Shown one piece after another: positions 51,227-61,664 of a stretch of 64,000 bases of DNA. Position numbers and translations under genes: made by a program. Location of the stretch: assembly GCF_000013185.1 (NCBI RefSeq), contig NC_007984.1:159366-223365 (forward strand), written 5' to 3'. How positions within the stretch are numbered: the first letter of the stretch is position 1; each line of letters starts with the position of its first letter. Below the pieces are notes generated by a model that saw only the letters and a program-made list of their open reading frames with translations, had not been told where the DNA came from and ran no database searches. Origin of the DNA: Baumannia cicadellinicola str. Hc (Homalodisca coagulata) (GTDB lineage Bacteria; Pseudomonadota; Gammaproteobacteria; Enterobacterales; Enterobacteriaceae).

Positions 51227-51440
51227 ATAAACGTTCTGACATTTTGGCACCATGATTAATCCAATATAATATTCTATCCATATTTAAACGTAAATCTACT
51301 GCTTGCCCAGTAGCTAGTGGATTAAAAAAACCCACACGTTCAATGAAGCGCCCGTCTCTTGCCTGATGGTTATCAGTTACTATAATTTGATAAAATGGAC
51401 GTTTTTTAGCTCCACCACGTGCTAAACGAATTCTGACCAT
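51174..51440 (-). CDS. rpsP: 30S ribosomal protein S16
   Basis: This encodes 88 residues (82 in E. coli). The N-terminus [18 protein letters not shown] and [14 protein letters not shown] are diagnostic. After ALIKSAKNK the protein runs on for several residues not found in E. coli, reading into the rimM start region. It is first in its operon and about 96 bases downstream of ffh, as in E. coli. Confidence 0.96.
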   Translation of the reverse strand: MVRIRLARGGAKKRPFYQIIVTDNHQARDGRFIERVGFFNPLATGQAVDLRLNMDRILYWINHGAKMSERLYALIKSAKNKSQYSSAG

Positions 51441-51536
51441 AGTAAGAATATCCTTTGCTTAACAAGGAAATTAGTATAACTCATAACTATTTTATATACC
51501 TTATTTATGAGTAAAAAGCAATTAATTCATTTAACA

Positions 51537-52886
51537 CTAGAAAAATCTGTGTGGTATGATTTTCTTTAAACTACGCATTATTCCATCTTTTTGTATTTTA
51601 TTCATAATACGCTGCATTTCGGTAAACTGTTTTAACATACGGTTCACATCCTGCACCTGCATTCCTGATCCAGCAGCAATCCTACGCTTACGTGAACCTT
51701 TAATAATTTCAGGGTTAACACGTTCTTGAGCTGTCATTGAATAAATAATTGCCTCCATATGTACCAGTAATTTATCATTCTGCATTTGTAACTTAACTGA
51801 ATCTGGTAGTTTATTAATCCCGGGTAATTGATTCATCATACCGGTTATACCACCAATTTTACGTATCTGCTTCATTTGATGAAGAAAATCGGTCAGATCA
51901 AAGCTATTACCTTGTTTAATTTTTTTTGTAAGTTTTTGAGCTTGGGTATAATCTACATTACGTTCGATCTGTTCAATCAGAGATAATGTATCACCCATGC
52001 CTAGGATGCGATTAGCTAATCGATCAGGGTAAAAAGGTTCTAAAGCATCTATTTTTTCTCCTACACCAAGAAATTTAATAGGTTTGCCCGTTATATAACT
52101 GATAGAAAGTGCCGCACCACAGCGTGAAGTACCATCTACTTTAGTAAGGATTATTCCAGTTAGTGGTAACATACTATTAAAAGATTTAGCTACTTTAGCA
52201 GCATCCTGTCCGGTCATAGCGTCTACTACGAATATAGTTTCTACTGGTTTTATCGCTATATGAATATTAATAATTTCATTCATCATAAAATTATTGGTAT
52301 GTAGACGACCAGCGGTGTCTACTAGCAATACATCATAAAAATGTTGCTTTGCGTATGTTAGTGCTAGATGAACAATATTAAGCGGTTTCTGAACGATTTC
52401 GGATGGAAAAAAATCAATATTGATATTTTTTGTTAAGGTTTCTAATTGATTAATTGCTGATGGTCGGTAAACATCAGTAGATACTACGAGTATTTTTTTG
52501 CGTTGTCTTTCCCCTAAATATTTTCCTAGCTTGACCACGCTCGTGGTTTTACCAACACCTTGCTGACCAACTATTAATACTACTACCGGCGGTGGTGCAG
52601 CTAAATTCAGCGTATCATTTTGTCCTCCCATCGTATTTATTAGCTCCCAACGGATAATTTTAATAAATTCTTGCCCAGGAGTGAGGCTTTTATTAACTTT
52701 CTGACTTAATGCACTTTCTTTTACACGACTAATAAATTCCTGTATGACAGGTAATGCTACATCTGCTTCTAATAACGCCATGCGTACTTCACGTAAAGTG
52801 TCTTTGATGTTTACTTCCGTTATTCGTCCTTGATCGCTAATATTACGCAAGGAAAATGATAATTTCTCAGATAAATATTCAAACAT
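51537..52886 (-). CDS. ffh: Signal recognition particle protein Ffh
   Basis: This encodes 449 residues (453 in E. coli). The N domain (1-90), the G domain with P-loop GQQGVGKTT (about 107-115), DTAGRL, TKVDG, and the methionine-rich M domain (about 300-430, ending near NRMLKQFTEMQRIM) are present. It binds signal sequences and 4.5S RNA for co-translational targeting. I did not find the 4.5S RNA gene in this window. Confidence 0.97.
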   Translation of the reverse strand: MFEYLSEKLSFSLRNISDQGRITEVNIKDTLREVRMALLEADVALPVIQEFISRVKESALSQKVNKSLTPGQEFIKIIRWELINTMGGQNDTLNLAAPPPVVVLIVGQQGVGKTTSVVKLGKYLGERQRKKILVVSTDVYRPSAINQLETLTKNINIDFFPSEIVQKPLNIVHLALTYAKQHFYDVLLVDTAGRLHTNNFMMNEIINIHIAIKPVETIFVVDAMTGQDAAKVAKSFNSMLPLTGIILTKVDGTSRCGAALSISYITGKPIKFLGVGEKIDALEPFYPDRLANRILGMGDTLSLIEQIERNVDYTQAQKLTKKIKQGNSFDLTDFLHQMKQIRKIGGITGMMNQLPGINKLPDSVKLQMQNDKLLVHMEAIIYSMTAQERVNPEIIKGSRKRRIAAGSGMQVQDVNRMLKQFTEMQRIMNKIQKDGIMRSLKKIIPHRFF

Positions 52887-53187
52887 GCTGATTTAAAAGA
52901 CCTAAACAATTAATAACAGTTATATACTATATTTTAAATATAGTATAGTTAACTATGATAGTTATCATATTATGTCTTTTGCTATATTATATCTATTAGA
53001 ATCTAGTTGTATATTTTGCACAAAAAATCAGTGATCTTGTTATGTTAAGTAATAGGGAAGCTACTAGCTTAGTAAAATCATCAGTATTAGACTGCTACCT
53101 AATAATTTTATTAGTTAGTACTATATCTAAAATAATACATTCAATTAGCATTATAGGTGTAATTTAGCTAGGAACTTTATAGGTACT
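52887..53187. other. 301-base interval between ffh and gshA
   Basis: The interval is A/T rich, lies between two minus-strand genes, and should hold the ffh promoter. No open frame, tRNA, or strong hairpin was found. A short inverted pair ATATACTATATTTTAAATATAGTATA, read in two arms around 52921-52946, is a likely hairpin. Confidence 0.5.
52922..52945. repeat. A/T inverted repeat upstream of ffh
   Basis: ATACTATATT (52924-52933) is mirrored by AATATAGTAT (52936-52945), a perfect 10-bp stem with a 2-base centre. It lies about 36 bases upstream of the ffh start, where it could be an operator-like site or a terminator remnant of gshA. Confidence 0.4.
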
Positions 53188-54759
53188 TTATTGTTGGTGG
53201 CTATTGATATGAGCTAAAAAATCATCAAAGCTTAGTATATCTAATGCTTCTAGTTCTAACTGACGATGCCAAGATCTTATCTGTTCTTTATCGAACGTTA
53301 ATTCATTGAACATTTCCAATGGTTCTTCAAGTAATATCTGAAAATACTGGTTTGCTAAAGTTAATCCTAGACCACGAATACCATATTTTTTCATTTCTTT
53401 TAAGATACGAGCCGATAAAGTTAACTCAGGTTGGTCAATACACGCTCTTAGCTTGTGGCAGACTTGCTGATACTGAATATTGCCATTATGGCTATCAAGA
53501 GTTTCGGCTAATGCTTGCATCGCACTAAATAGTTCTTTGCCTATAGTAGCCAGAGGTTTTTTACTGCTACCACCGTCAACAATTAGCGTCAGCCCTGGCT
53601 TACGTCCTTCCAAAATAACTTTAGTCCAATTAAGGCGAGTATAAAGTAACTCCCTAGTGCTCATTTTTGGTGCTGGAGCTAAGGTGCACCAAATTAAAAA
53701 TAAATCTAAAAATCTTACTTGCTCCTCATCAATACCTACTGGTGAAAAGGGATTAATATCTAGCGCCCTAACTTCTATATACTCAATACCCCTTCTTAGT
53801 AGGGCATCTAAAGGTGATTCTTCATTCTTCGTTATCCGTTTAGGACGGATTGGTGCATATAACTCATTTTCACTTTGTAATATATTCGTATTTAGTTGTA
53901 GATAACTACCATTTTTTTTCAATCCTATTCGTTGGTAATCCGCATATGGAGTACGTATCGCATGCTTTAACCTAAATACATACTCCTTGAGGCTATTGAA
54001 GGTAATATCTAGCTGACTTTGAGATTTATTCGCATAGCCTAAATCACTCATACGTAGTGAAGTAGCATAAGGTAAATAAAGAAAACCAGATGATGCCTTT
54101 ATAAAAGGTAAGTCTGTATCTCTATTTTTCATAAAAGATTGACAAACACCAGGTGAAGCGCCAAAAATATATGGAATAATCCAACCGAAACGATAATAAT
54201 TACGGATAAGTCCTAAATATCCAGCTGATATAATATCTTTATTGCTATTCATATCACTAACTCCAGCATATACCTGCCAGAATGTTAGAGGTAAGGAAAA
54301 ATTATAATGAACTCCAGATATAATCTGCATCATAGCACTGTAACGGTTTTTAAGTCCTTTACGGTATAAAGTTTTCATGCGTCCCATATTAGATGGACCA
54401 TATTGGGCTAGTTTAATCTGTTGTTGACTATCAATAAAACAAGGCATACTCATTGGCCACATCCATTCATTACACAGATGACGTGCAACGTGGCGATGAA
54501 TATCACGTAATAACGTGAGCATGTGATCAATATCCTGAGCAACTGGTGTTATAAATTCAAGTAATGTTTCAGCAAAATCAGTAGTAATCCACTTATGGGT
54601 TAATGCGGCACCAAGCTTTTTAGGATGAGGTGTCTGTGCTAAATGTCCTTGAGTATTAATCCTTAGTGTTTCACGTTCTACTCCTCGATAAATGCCTTGT
54701 AAGGCTTGAGGATTAGCTTTCAGCCAAAAAAGTGTATCTGATGATACGTCAGGTATCAA
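53188..54759 (-). CDS. gshA: Glutamate-cysteine ligase
   Basis: This encodes 523 residues (518 in E. coli). It makes gamma-glutamylcysteine, the first glutathione step. Blocks [29 protein letters not shown] and [10 protein letters not shown] are conserved. The start codon is TTG (54757-54759), preceded by a strong AGGAGG. E. coli gshA also begins with TTG, so the weak start is ancestral and not decay. It lies downstream of the tRNA-Ser and tRNA-Arg genes on the same strand. Confidence 0.96.
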   Translation of the reverse strand: MIPDVSSDTLFWLKANPQALQGIYRGVERETLRINTQGHLAQTPHPKKLGAALTHKWITTDFAETLLEFITPVAQDIDHMLTLLRDIHRHVARHLCNEWMWPMSMPCFIDSQQQIKLAQYGPSNMGRMKTLYRKGLKNRYSAMMQIISGVHYNFSLPLTFWQVYAGVSDMNSNKDIISAGYLGLIRNYYRFGWIIPYIFGASPGVCQSFMKNRDTDLPFIKASSGFLYLPYATSLRMSDLGYANKSQSQLDITFNSLKEYVFRLKHAIRTPYADYQRIGLKKNGSYLQLNTNILQSENELYAPIRPKRITKNEESPLDALLRRGIEYIEVRALDINPFSPVGIDEEQVRFLDLFLIWCTLAPAPKMSTRELLYTRLNWTKVILEGRKPGLTLIVDGGSSKKPLATIGKELFSAMQALAETLDSHNGNIQYQQVCHKLRACIDQPELTLSARILKEMKKYGIRGLGLTLANQYFQILLEEPLEMFNELTFDKEQIRSWHRQLELEALDILSFDDFLAHINSHQQ

Positions 54760-54930
54760 ACTGACCTCCTATAGAATGAGCAGTTAGTATTTAGTAAAAC
54801 AATTAATTCTGCTTAGTAGCAGAGTGAGCAGTAGTAGTATTATTCGTACAAGGCTAGGGCACACAACATCTACATCAAGATGACATATGAAACTTTACTT
54901 GCTAAGCAAAGTAAAAGAAAACATAACGAA

Positions 54931-55007
54931 TGGTGCATCCGGAAGGATTCGAACCTCCGACCACTCGGTTCGTAGCCGAGTACTCTATCCAGCTGAGCTA
55001 CGGATGC
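54931..55007 (-). tRNA. argQ: tRNA-Arg (ACG)
   Basis: This is a 77-nt tRNA with acceptor GCATCCG/CGGATGC, anticodon ACG in GCTACGAAC and an encoded CCA. It is nearly identical to the E. coli argVYZQ tRNAs. A34 must be deaminated to inosine by TadA. The E. coli array of four copies is reduced to one. Confidence 0.97.
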
Positions 55008-55017
55008 ATTTTAGTGA

Positions 55018-55107
55018 CGGTGAGGGAGGGATTCGAACCCTCGATACAGCTTTTTACTATATACTCCCTTAGCAGGGGAGCGCCTTCAGCCTCTCGGCCA
55101 CCTCACC
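55018..55107 (-). tRNA. serV: tRNA-Ser (GCT)
   Basis: This is a 90-nt tRNA with a long variable arm, acceptor GGTGAGG/CCTCACC and anticodon GCT in CCTGCTAAG. The genome has TCA where E. coli serV encodes CCA, so the 3' end must be added by the CCA enzyme. The position after csrA matches E. coli. Confidence 0.97.
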
Positions 55108-55304
55108 TACGAACTTTTAGTTTAAGCTAATTGGTACCACGTGGCGCACATATTACTTTCTCAGTTTCAGAAGTCAAATTCTTTTTTATTTTTTATCATT
55201 TACATTATACTGATCAATAAAATGGTAGAATATCAAAATCAACGTCATTAATTAAGAATTAATTATTCTATAGCGGTTATGCGTTGGCAAAGTAAAGAAC
55301 ATAA

Positions 55305-55490
55305 TTAGCAAATAGACTGTTGCGATTTCTCAAATTGAATACGATGGTATATTTCTTCACGGTGTACTGACACTTCTTTAGGAGCACTAACACCGATACG
55401 AACCTGGTTGCCCTTGATGCCTAAAATAGTCACAGTTACCTCATCACCAATCATGAGGGTTTCACCAACTCTACGAGTCAGAATAAGCAT
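55305..55490 (-). CDS. csrA: Carbon storage regulator CsrA
   Basis: This encodes 61 residues, identical in length to E. coli Csr[19 protein letters not shown] and [16 protein letters not shown] contain the RNA-binding residues (Arg4 of LTRR and Arg44 of HREE). It is a global post-transcriptional regulator that blocks ribosome-binding sites with GGA loops. Its retention is striking in a genome that has lost most regulators. No CsrB-type RNA was seen in the window. Confidence 0.97.
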   Translation of the reverse strand: MLILTRRVGETLMIGDEVTVTILGIKGNQVRIGVSAPKEVSVHREEIYHRIQFEKSQQSIC

Positions 55491-55671
55491 TCTCTCTTTG
55501 CTCCTTGAAATATAAAAAGAGTAGGTTTTCTTGTTTTCCTGCTTAGATCATAAGCTATACTACTTTAATAAAGATTAGCTATGCATATAATATACAGTGT
55601 GCTAAACATATACTGCTTGCTTTCTCTATCCTCTTTAGGCTCATTTTAGTAATGAGGGATAGCTTAGATAA

Positions 55672-58326
55672 TTAATTCATCTCTTGTGACTCTGTGAATT
55701 TTACAGCTACTATTTTTTCTATATAGTAAAGAACTGTAGATAGTTCGTTAGTCGTAATACTGCCGGCATAAGCAATTTTTTTGCTCCCTCCACCTCTACC
55801 TCCAAACTTTTGGATTAAGGTCCTAATAATATCACTAGCCTGAATACGATTAGTTAAGTCATCTGTTACTCCAGCAATTAGATTTACTTTTCCATCAACT
55901 AAATTTATATTAGCTAGTATTATTACCACCGAACCTAGCTGATGCTTTATTTCATCTACTATATGACGCATTATTTTAGGTTCTATATTTTCTAATTTAC
56001 TAACTAATACCTGCGTGCCATGCATTTTGCTTATTTTGCGGCTTAATACTGCTATTTCTTGTGCTACCTGCTTACTCTTAAGCTGCTGGTATTTTGATTC
56101 TAACTGCTTAATATGATTTTGTAACCCACGTACCTTCTCTACTAAGTTACTACCATCATTTTTGAATAGTTGTGATATTTGTTGCACTAAATTGCTTTGT
56201 TGATGTAAATTTTTCAGCGCAAATTCACCGGTAATAGCTTCAATACGGCGTATTCCAAGAGCAATACCTGATTCCGATGAAATCCAGAATAAGCCAATAT
56301 CACCGGTACGACTAGCATGAGTCCCGCAGCATAGCTCAGTAGAGAAGTCCCCTATGCTTAATACTCGTACTTGGGACGACTCATATTGATGATCTAATAC
56401 TGATATTGCACCTTGATTTTGTGCAGCTTCCAACGTCATCATGTCTGTTTTAATGATTAGATTACGGCGTATCTGTTGGTTTATTATTTTTTCTACTTCA
56501 TGTATTTGTTCTACTTGCATAGCTTGATGATGGGAAAAGTCGAAGCGTAAATACTGGTCATGGACAAGAGATCCTCGTTGTACTACATGTTTACCTAGTA
56601 ATTGACGTAATGCCGATTGTAACAAATGGGTAGCCGAGTGATTTACGCTAATACGATCGCGGCGCAATTGATTAACCTTAGCTGTTACCTGATCCCCTAT
56701 TCTTAATTCTCCATAGTTAAGCATGCCTAAATGACCTAAAGCATTCCCATATTTTTTGGTATCAATTACTTCAAAGATACCATTTGCGGCAGTAATTTTA
56801 CCGCTATCACCAATTTGACCGCCAGATTCTCCATAAAATGGAGTATAATCTAATATTACTATCGCCTTTTCACTATGATAGATCACTTCTACCGATTGAT
56901 CATTAAGGTACAATGCCGTTACCTTGCCTTGGGACTTCAAATGCTTATAACCTAAGAAGCGAGTATATTGGTTTATACTAAGCATGCTATTATATTTGTA
57001 ACTAAATCTACTTGCTTCTCGTGCGCGATTACGCTGTACCTCCATGGCGCTTTTAAAACCATTTTCATCTACTTTAATATTACGCTCACGACATATATCA
57101 GTAGTCAGATATATTGGTAAACCATAAGTGTCGTAGAGACTAAATGCTGTTTCACCATCCAATGTATCGCCTGTGAGTTTAGTAAGTACCTGTTCTAACA
57201 TGAATAATCCACGCTCTAAAGTTTGAGAGAATTGTTCTTCTTCAGTGCGTAATACTTGTTCTACCATATTTTGCTGTTGTTTTAATTGATCGGCTGTACT
57301 ACCCATAACTTCAATTAGTGGGGCAACTAACTTATAAAAAAATGCATCTCTAGCGCCTAACATGTAACCATGGCGAATAGCGCGACGTATGATATGGCGT
57401 AAGACATAACCACGTCCATCTTGAGATGGTACTACTCCATCGCTGACTAAGAAAGCGCACGAACGAATATGATCGGCAATTACTTGTAGAGAACTAGTAT
57501 TAGTTGCCTTTGTTACATCAGCTACAGCTTTAATGAGCTGACTGAATATATCAATATCGTAGTTAGAGTTTACATGTTGTAGTACTGCTGCAATACGTTC
57601 TAGACCCATGCCCGTATCTACCGAAGGTTTCTGCAAAGGTATTAGGGTACCATCCATCTGTCGATTAAATTGTATGAAAACTAGGTTCCAAATCTCGATA
57701 TAGCGATCGCCATATTCTCCTTGGCTACCAGGTGGAGCACCAAACAGATGATTACCATGATCAAAAAAAATTTCTGAACAGGGACCACAGGGTCCAATAT
57801 CACCCATTTGCCAGAAATTATCTGAAGCGTAAGCTTTGCCTTTGTTATCGCCGATACGGACGATACGCTCACGTGGTATGTTGATTTGCTTAGCCCATAT
57901 ATTATATGTTTCGTCATCAGTAGCATATACTGTTACCCATAGTTTATCTTTCGGTAGATTAAACCATTGTCCTCCAGTTAATAATTCCCATGCTAATTGG
58001 ATAGCTTCGCATTTAAAATACGCACCAAAGCTAAAGTTACCTAGCATTTCAAAAAATGTATGATGACGTGCTGTATAACCAACTTTTTCCAGATCATTAT
58101 GCTTACCACCAGCTCTTATGCAGCGCTGCGCAGTAGTAGCACTTTGGTATAACCGCTTATCTAAACCCAAGAAAACATCTTTAAACTGATTCATACCAGC
58201 ATTCGTAAATAGTAAAGTCGGATCGTTATGAGATACTAGCGAGCTACTTGCAACTATCTTATGTCCTTTCTGGTGAAAAAAATTGAGAAACTCTTGTCGA
58301 AGCTCAGCAGTACTATTATTACTCAT
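55672..58326 (-). CDS. alaS: Alanyl-tRNA synthetase
   Basis: This encodes 884 residues (876 in E. coli), starting at the ATG at 58324-58326 ([14 protein letters not shown]). Class II catalytic motifs ([29 protein letters not shown]) are followed by the tRNA-recognition domain, an editing domain with zinc ligands HSATH and CCGTH, and the C-Ala domain ending with a glycine-rich GGRGGGSKK. In the zinc motif the usual CGGTH reads CCGTH, but the metal ligands remain. It lies between recA and csrA, as in E. coli with recX lost. Confidence 0.97.
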
Positions 58327-58482
58327 AGTTATCTCGTCATTCATTATTAAAGTCAAAAATACAGATCAATTTTGTTTAGTACGAAGTAACATTATACACC
58401 GGATTTATTGATTAATATGATCGCCAATATTATCTCGAAAGTTGAAAGGAAAATATTAGTAATAGTCAATTGCTAGATATAG

Positions 58483-58516
58483 TTACCTATATCTAATAAT
58501 TACTATATATAGGTAA
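58483..58516. terminator. Inverted repeat between recA and alaS
   Basis: TTACCTATAT (58483-58492) and ATATAGGTAA (58507-58516) form a perfect 10-bp stem with a 14-base loop. It lies 58 bases beyond the recA stop. It lacks a good U run on either strand, so terminator status is tentative. Confidence 0.4.
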
Positions 58517-58573
58517 AACAATACCTATAATTACTGTTTCTAATTTGATAAATTAAGATTACTCTATTATTCA

Positions 58574-59626
58574 TTATTCATCAAAAGTTCCTTCATCATC
58601 TCTTACTAAACTATTGCTCTCGGTACGAGTAGTATTATGTAGTAGCATTTCACGTAGTTTCTTATCTAATTCGGCAGCTAGCTGTGGATGATATTTCAAG
58701 AAGTTACAGACGTTATTTTTTCCCTGTCCAATTTTATTACCATTATAGCTATACCAAGAGCCTGCTTTTTCGATCAAATTATTCTTCACACCAAGATCTA
58801 CTAGTTCCCCGTGAATATTAATTCCTTTACCGTATGTGATCTGAAAGTCAGCTTGTTTAAATGGCGCAGCTACTTTGTTTTTTACTACTTTAACCCTAGT
58901 TTCGCTACCTACTACCACATCGCCTTCTTTAACTGAGCCTATACGGCGAATATCTAATCTAACCGAAGAATAAAATTTAAGTGCATTACCACCTGTAGTT
59001 GTTTCGGGATTACCAAACATGACACCAATCTTCATTCGAATTTGGTTAATAAATATTAGTAAAGTGTTAGCATTTTTAAGGTTACTAGTTAATTTACGCA
59101 TAGCTTGGCTCATCATCCGTGCTGCTAATCCTATGTGAGAATCACCTATTTCACCTTCGATCTCAGCTTTAGGCGTGAGCGCAGCTACGGAGTCAACGAT
59201 AATTACATCTACAGCTCCTGAACGGGTTAAAACGTCACATATTTCTAGCGCTTGTTCTCCTGTATCTGGCTGTGAACACAATAGATTATCGATATCTACC
59301 CCTAAATTTTTTGCGTAAATTGGATCTAAGGCATGTTCAGCATCTATAAAAGCGCAGATTTTACCTTCTTTTTGTGCAGTGGCTATAACCTGTAACGTTA
59401 GTGTTGTTTTTCCTGACGATTCTGGTCCGTATATTTCTACAATACGACCCATGGGTAAACCACCAGCTCCTAGTGCAATATCAAGTGATAAAGAACCAGT
59501 AGAAATAGTTTCTACATCCATTGATCGATCTTCTCCTAGACGCATGATGGAACCTGTCCCAAATTGCTTTTCAATTAGGCTTAATGCTGCTGCTAGCGCC
59601 TTTTGTTTATTCTCATCAATAGCCAT
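58574..59626 (-). CDS. recA: DNA recombinase RecA
   Basis: This encodes 350 residues (353 in E. coli), starting at the ATG at 59624-59626 after AGGAG. ATP-site P-loop GPESSGKTT (about 67-75), [17 protein letters not shown] and the DNA loops are conserved. It catalyses strand exchange. Any farther upstream start would consume the leader. The C-terminal acidic tail is shorter than in E. coli. Its LexA operator has been damaged (see the entry at 59722). Confidence 0.97.
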   Translation of the reverse strand: MAIDENKQKALAAALSLIEKQFGTGSIMRLGEDRSMDVETISTGSLSLDIALGAGGLPMGRIVEIYGPESSGKTTLTLQVIATAQKEGKICAFIDAEHALDPIYAKNLGVDIDNLLCSQPDTGEQALEICDVLTRSGAVDVIIVDSVAALTPKAEIEGEIGDSHIGLAARMMSQAMRKLTSNLKNANTLLIFINQIRMKIGVMFGNPETTTGGNALKFYSSVRLDIRRIGSVKEGDVVVGSETRVKVVKNKVAAPFKQADFQITYGKGINIHGELVDLGVKNNLIEKAGSWYSYNGNKIGQGKNNVCNFLKYHPQLAAELDKKLREMLLHNTTRTESNSLVRDDEGTFDE

Positions 59627-59721
59627 TTTCACTCCTATCAAGCGATAGCATAGAACAACATCGCCACCATATTTTAAATGAGCTGACAATTTAGACTAAT
59701 AGTGCTAAGTGCTAATTTTAT

Positions 59722-59747
59722 TATACTGTATTTGTATCAAGCAGAAC
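59722..59747 (-). promoter_or_regulatory. recA promoter with collapsed LexA box
   Basis: Read on the minus strand the bases are CTTGATAC AAATACAG TATAAT. E. coli recA has the same -35 TTGATA and -10 TATAAT, with the LexA box CTGTATGAGCATACAG filling the spacer. Here seven bases are deleted: the right half ATACAG remains, the left half is gone, and the spacer is 9 bases instead of 16. Both SOS control and the old promoter geometry should be lost. Confidence 0.75.
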
Positions 59748-60112
59748 ACTGAGGCGTTACTATTTAGCTGTACATAGATTAATTACTTATTTAAGTATGA
59801 ACTATACGGTAAGAAGCAAAGGCGATTTATTACTTAAAGGGTAGCAAATTTACTGTAACTGCATGATTAGCACTAGTAGATAAAATTTAGTCTGATAGCA
59901 TTCTTTATATGAAGAAATAATAATCCGATGTAAATGGTATCCTTGATATCAATAGAATTTAGTTATCAATATGCTTATCTGGTTGGTATAGGTATAACCA
60001 AAAGCAATGGCTAATAACATAAAATGCTTTAGTAGCATCAGATTAAATCGTTTAGCATGACTACCAACGGTAGCATTATACGCCTTTAGTTAACGTTTAT
60101 TGAGGAATAATC
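59748..60112. other. Interval between the recA promoter and the transporter genes
   Basis: These roughly 365 bases separate divergent recA and the transporter pair. In E. coli pncC and mltB lie on this side of recA. I find no open frame that can be tied to either, only scattered stops. The right end should contain the transporter promoter, and AGGAA precedes the start at 60113. Confidence 0.5.
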
Positions 60113-60895
60113 ATGAAAAACATCAATCAGGTACTAGTATTAAGTTATATTTTTTTTATCTCAGCTTTTATCTCAGCAGAAACACTAGCTGCTGAGGAAC
60201 TTGTAGCGCTGAAATCAGCTAACATTATTACCTTTGGTACGGAAGGAACTTACGCACCTTATACCTATCACGATAGTAATGATAAACTTGTAGGTTTTGA
60301 TGTTGATCTTGGCTATGCAGTCGCAGCTCATTTAGGAATGAAAGCTAAATTTATAGAAGGACGTTGGGATGGATTAATAGCTGGTCTAGATAGTAAACGT
60401 TATGATGCAGTTATTAATCAAGTAGGTATTACACCAGAGCGAAAAGTAAAATACGATTTTTCCCAATCTTATATTGCCTCTAAAGTAGTCATAGTTACAC
60501 GTAATGATAATACTACTATAAACAACTTCAATGATTTAAAAAATCAAAAGTCAGCTCAGAATCTGACTAGCCATTATTCCCAATTAGCTAGAAAATATGG
60601 TGCAGATATTGTGCCAACTGATAATTTTAATCAGTCTATAGAATTAGTGATAACAGGTAGAGCAGCAGTAACTCTAAATGACTATCTTTCATTCCTTGAT
60701 TTTAAAAAACATAAACCAGATGCTAAAGTAAAAGTTGTTGCCTTAGAAGCAACACACTCGCCTTCTGGTATTATGCTACGTAAGGGCCAACCAGAATTAG
60801 TTGCTGCAATTAATCGAGCTCTAGATGATATTAAGGCGAATGGTACTTATAAGATAATATCTATCCGTTATTTTGGCCAGGATATCTCTCAATAA
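60113..60895 (+). CDS. Amino-acid ABC transporter periplasmic binding protein (cystine-type family)
   Basis: This encodes 260 residues of the periplasmic solute-binding protein family 3. A signal peptide ends near residue 27 (ETLAAEE). The family block GTEGTYAPYTYHD, KLVGFDVDLGYAVA and LDSKRYDAVINQVGITPERKVKYDFS is closest, from memory, to enteric TcyJ (FliY), which binds cystine. The ligand is inferred only. The next gene is its permease. No ATPase gene accompanies it before mutS. A cystine or cysteine supply would suit the sulfur genes elsewhere in the window. Confidence 0.85.
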   Translation: MKNINQVLVLSYIFFISAFISAETLAAEELVALKSANIITFGTEGTYAPYTYHDSNDKLVGFDVDLGYAVAAHLGMKAKFIEGRWDGLIAGLDSKRYDAVINQVGITPERKVKYDFSQSYIASKVVIVTRNDNTTINNFNDLKNQKSAQNLTSHYSQLARKYGADIVPTDNFNQSIELVITGRAAVTLNDYLSFLDFKKHKPDAKVKVVALEATHSPSGIMLRKGQPELVAAINRALDDIKANGTYKIISIRYFGQDISQ

Positions 60896-60921
60896 GTTTT
60901 TATTATAGAGGAATTTTACTT

Positions 60922-61578
60922 ATGCCACCATGGCTACAATTAATACACGATTCTTTTTGGCGTTTATTTATAGCCGGGCTTTATTTTACGTTGCCTTTAG
61001 CATTATTATCTTTTTTTATTGGTCTCATATTAGGATTGTTAGTAACATTAATCCGTTTATATAGTTCACGATATCTGCAACTCATAGCTAATTTTTATGT
61101 ATGGGTAATCAGGGGTACACCATTATTAGTGCAGCTATTTTTGATATTTTATGGTCTACCAAGTGCTGGAATTACGTTAGATGCGTTCCCAGCTGCGCTA
61201 ATTGGTTTTACGTTGAATATAGGAGCGTACAGTTCAGAAATCATTCGTGGTGCGATTTTATCTGTTCCTCTAACGCAATGGGAAGCAGCATGGGCTATTG
61301 GTATGAATAGTACCCAAGCAATGATAAGGGTAATTTTACCACAGGCGATATTTGTTGCTTTACCACCACTAGCAAATTCTTTTATATCTTTAATTAAAGA
61401 TACTTCGCTAGCGGCAGTAATTACTGTACCGGAGATCTTTTTAGCTGCTCAACGGATTGTTTCCGTAACTTATGAGCCTCTGATTTTATATATTGAGGCA
61501 GCTGCTATTTATTTGCTCTATAGCACAGTGCTTGGTAAATGGCAAACTAAACTGGAGAGCTATTTCCTGCGATATTAA
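60922..61578 (+). CDS. Amino-acid ABC transporter permease (His/Glu/cystine family)
   Basis: This encodes 218 residues with about five membrane helices. The family signature after the first helices is YVWVIRGTPLLVQLFLIFYG. The EAA loop, which docks on the ATPase, is EAAWAIGMNSTQAMIRVILPQA. It starts 26 bases after the binding protein, with AGAGG upstream. It resembles TcyL (YecS) from memory. The ATP-binding subunit (TcyN type) is not adjacent; it must be elsewhere or supplied by another system. Confidence 0.87.
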   Translation: MPPWLQLIHDSFWRLFIAGLYFTLPLALLSFFIGLILGLLVTLIRLYSSRYLQLIANFYVWVIRGTPLLVQLFLIFYGLPSAGITLDAFPAALIGFTLNIGAYSSEIIRGAILSVPLTQWEAAWAIGMNSTQAMIRVILPQAIFVALPPLANSFISLIKDTSLAAVITVPEIFLAAQRIVSVTYEPLILYIEAAAIYLLYSTVLGKWQTKLESYFLRY

Positions 61579-61664
61579 TTAAGGTTACTGATAGATATCG
61601 TTACCAGAAAATTGAACTATATTTTATTCATTCCTATTACTCATAAGATTAATTTACTTAATAT

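Noticed and set aside
59860-60080. Possible pncC remnant between recA and the transporter genes
   Set aside because: The location fits E. coli order, but I could not align any translated frame to PncC with confidence.
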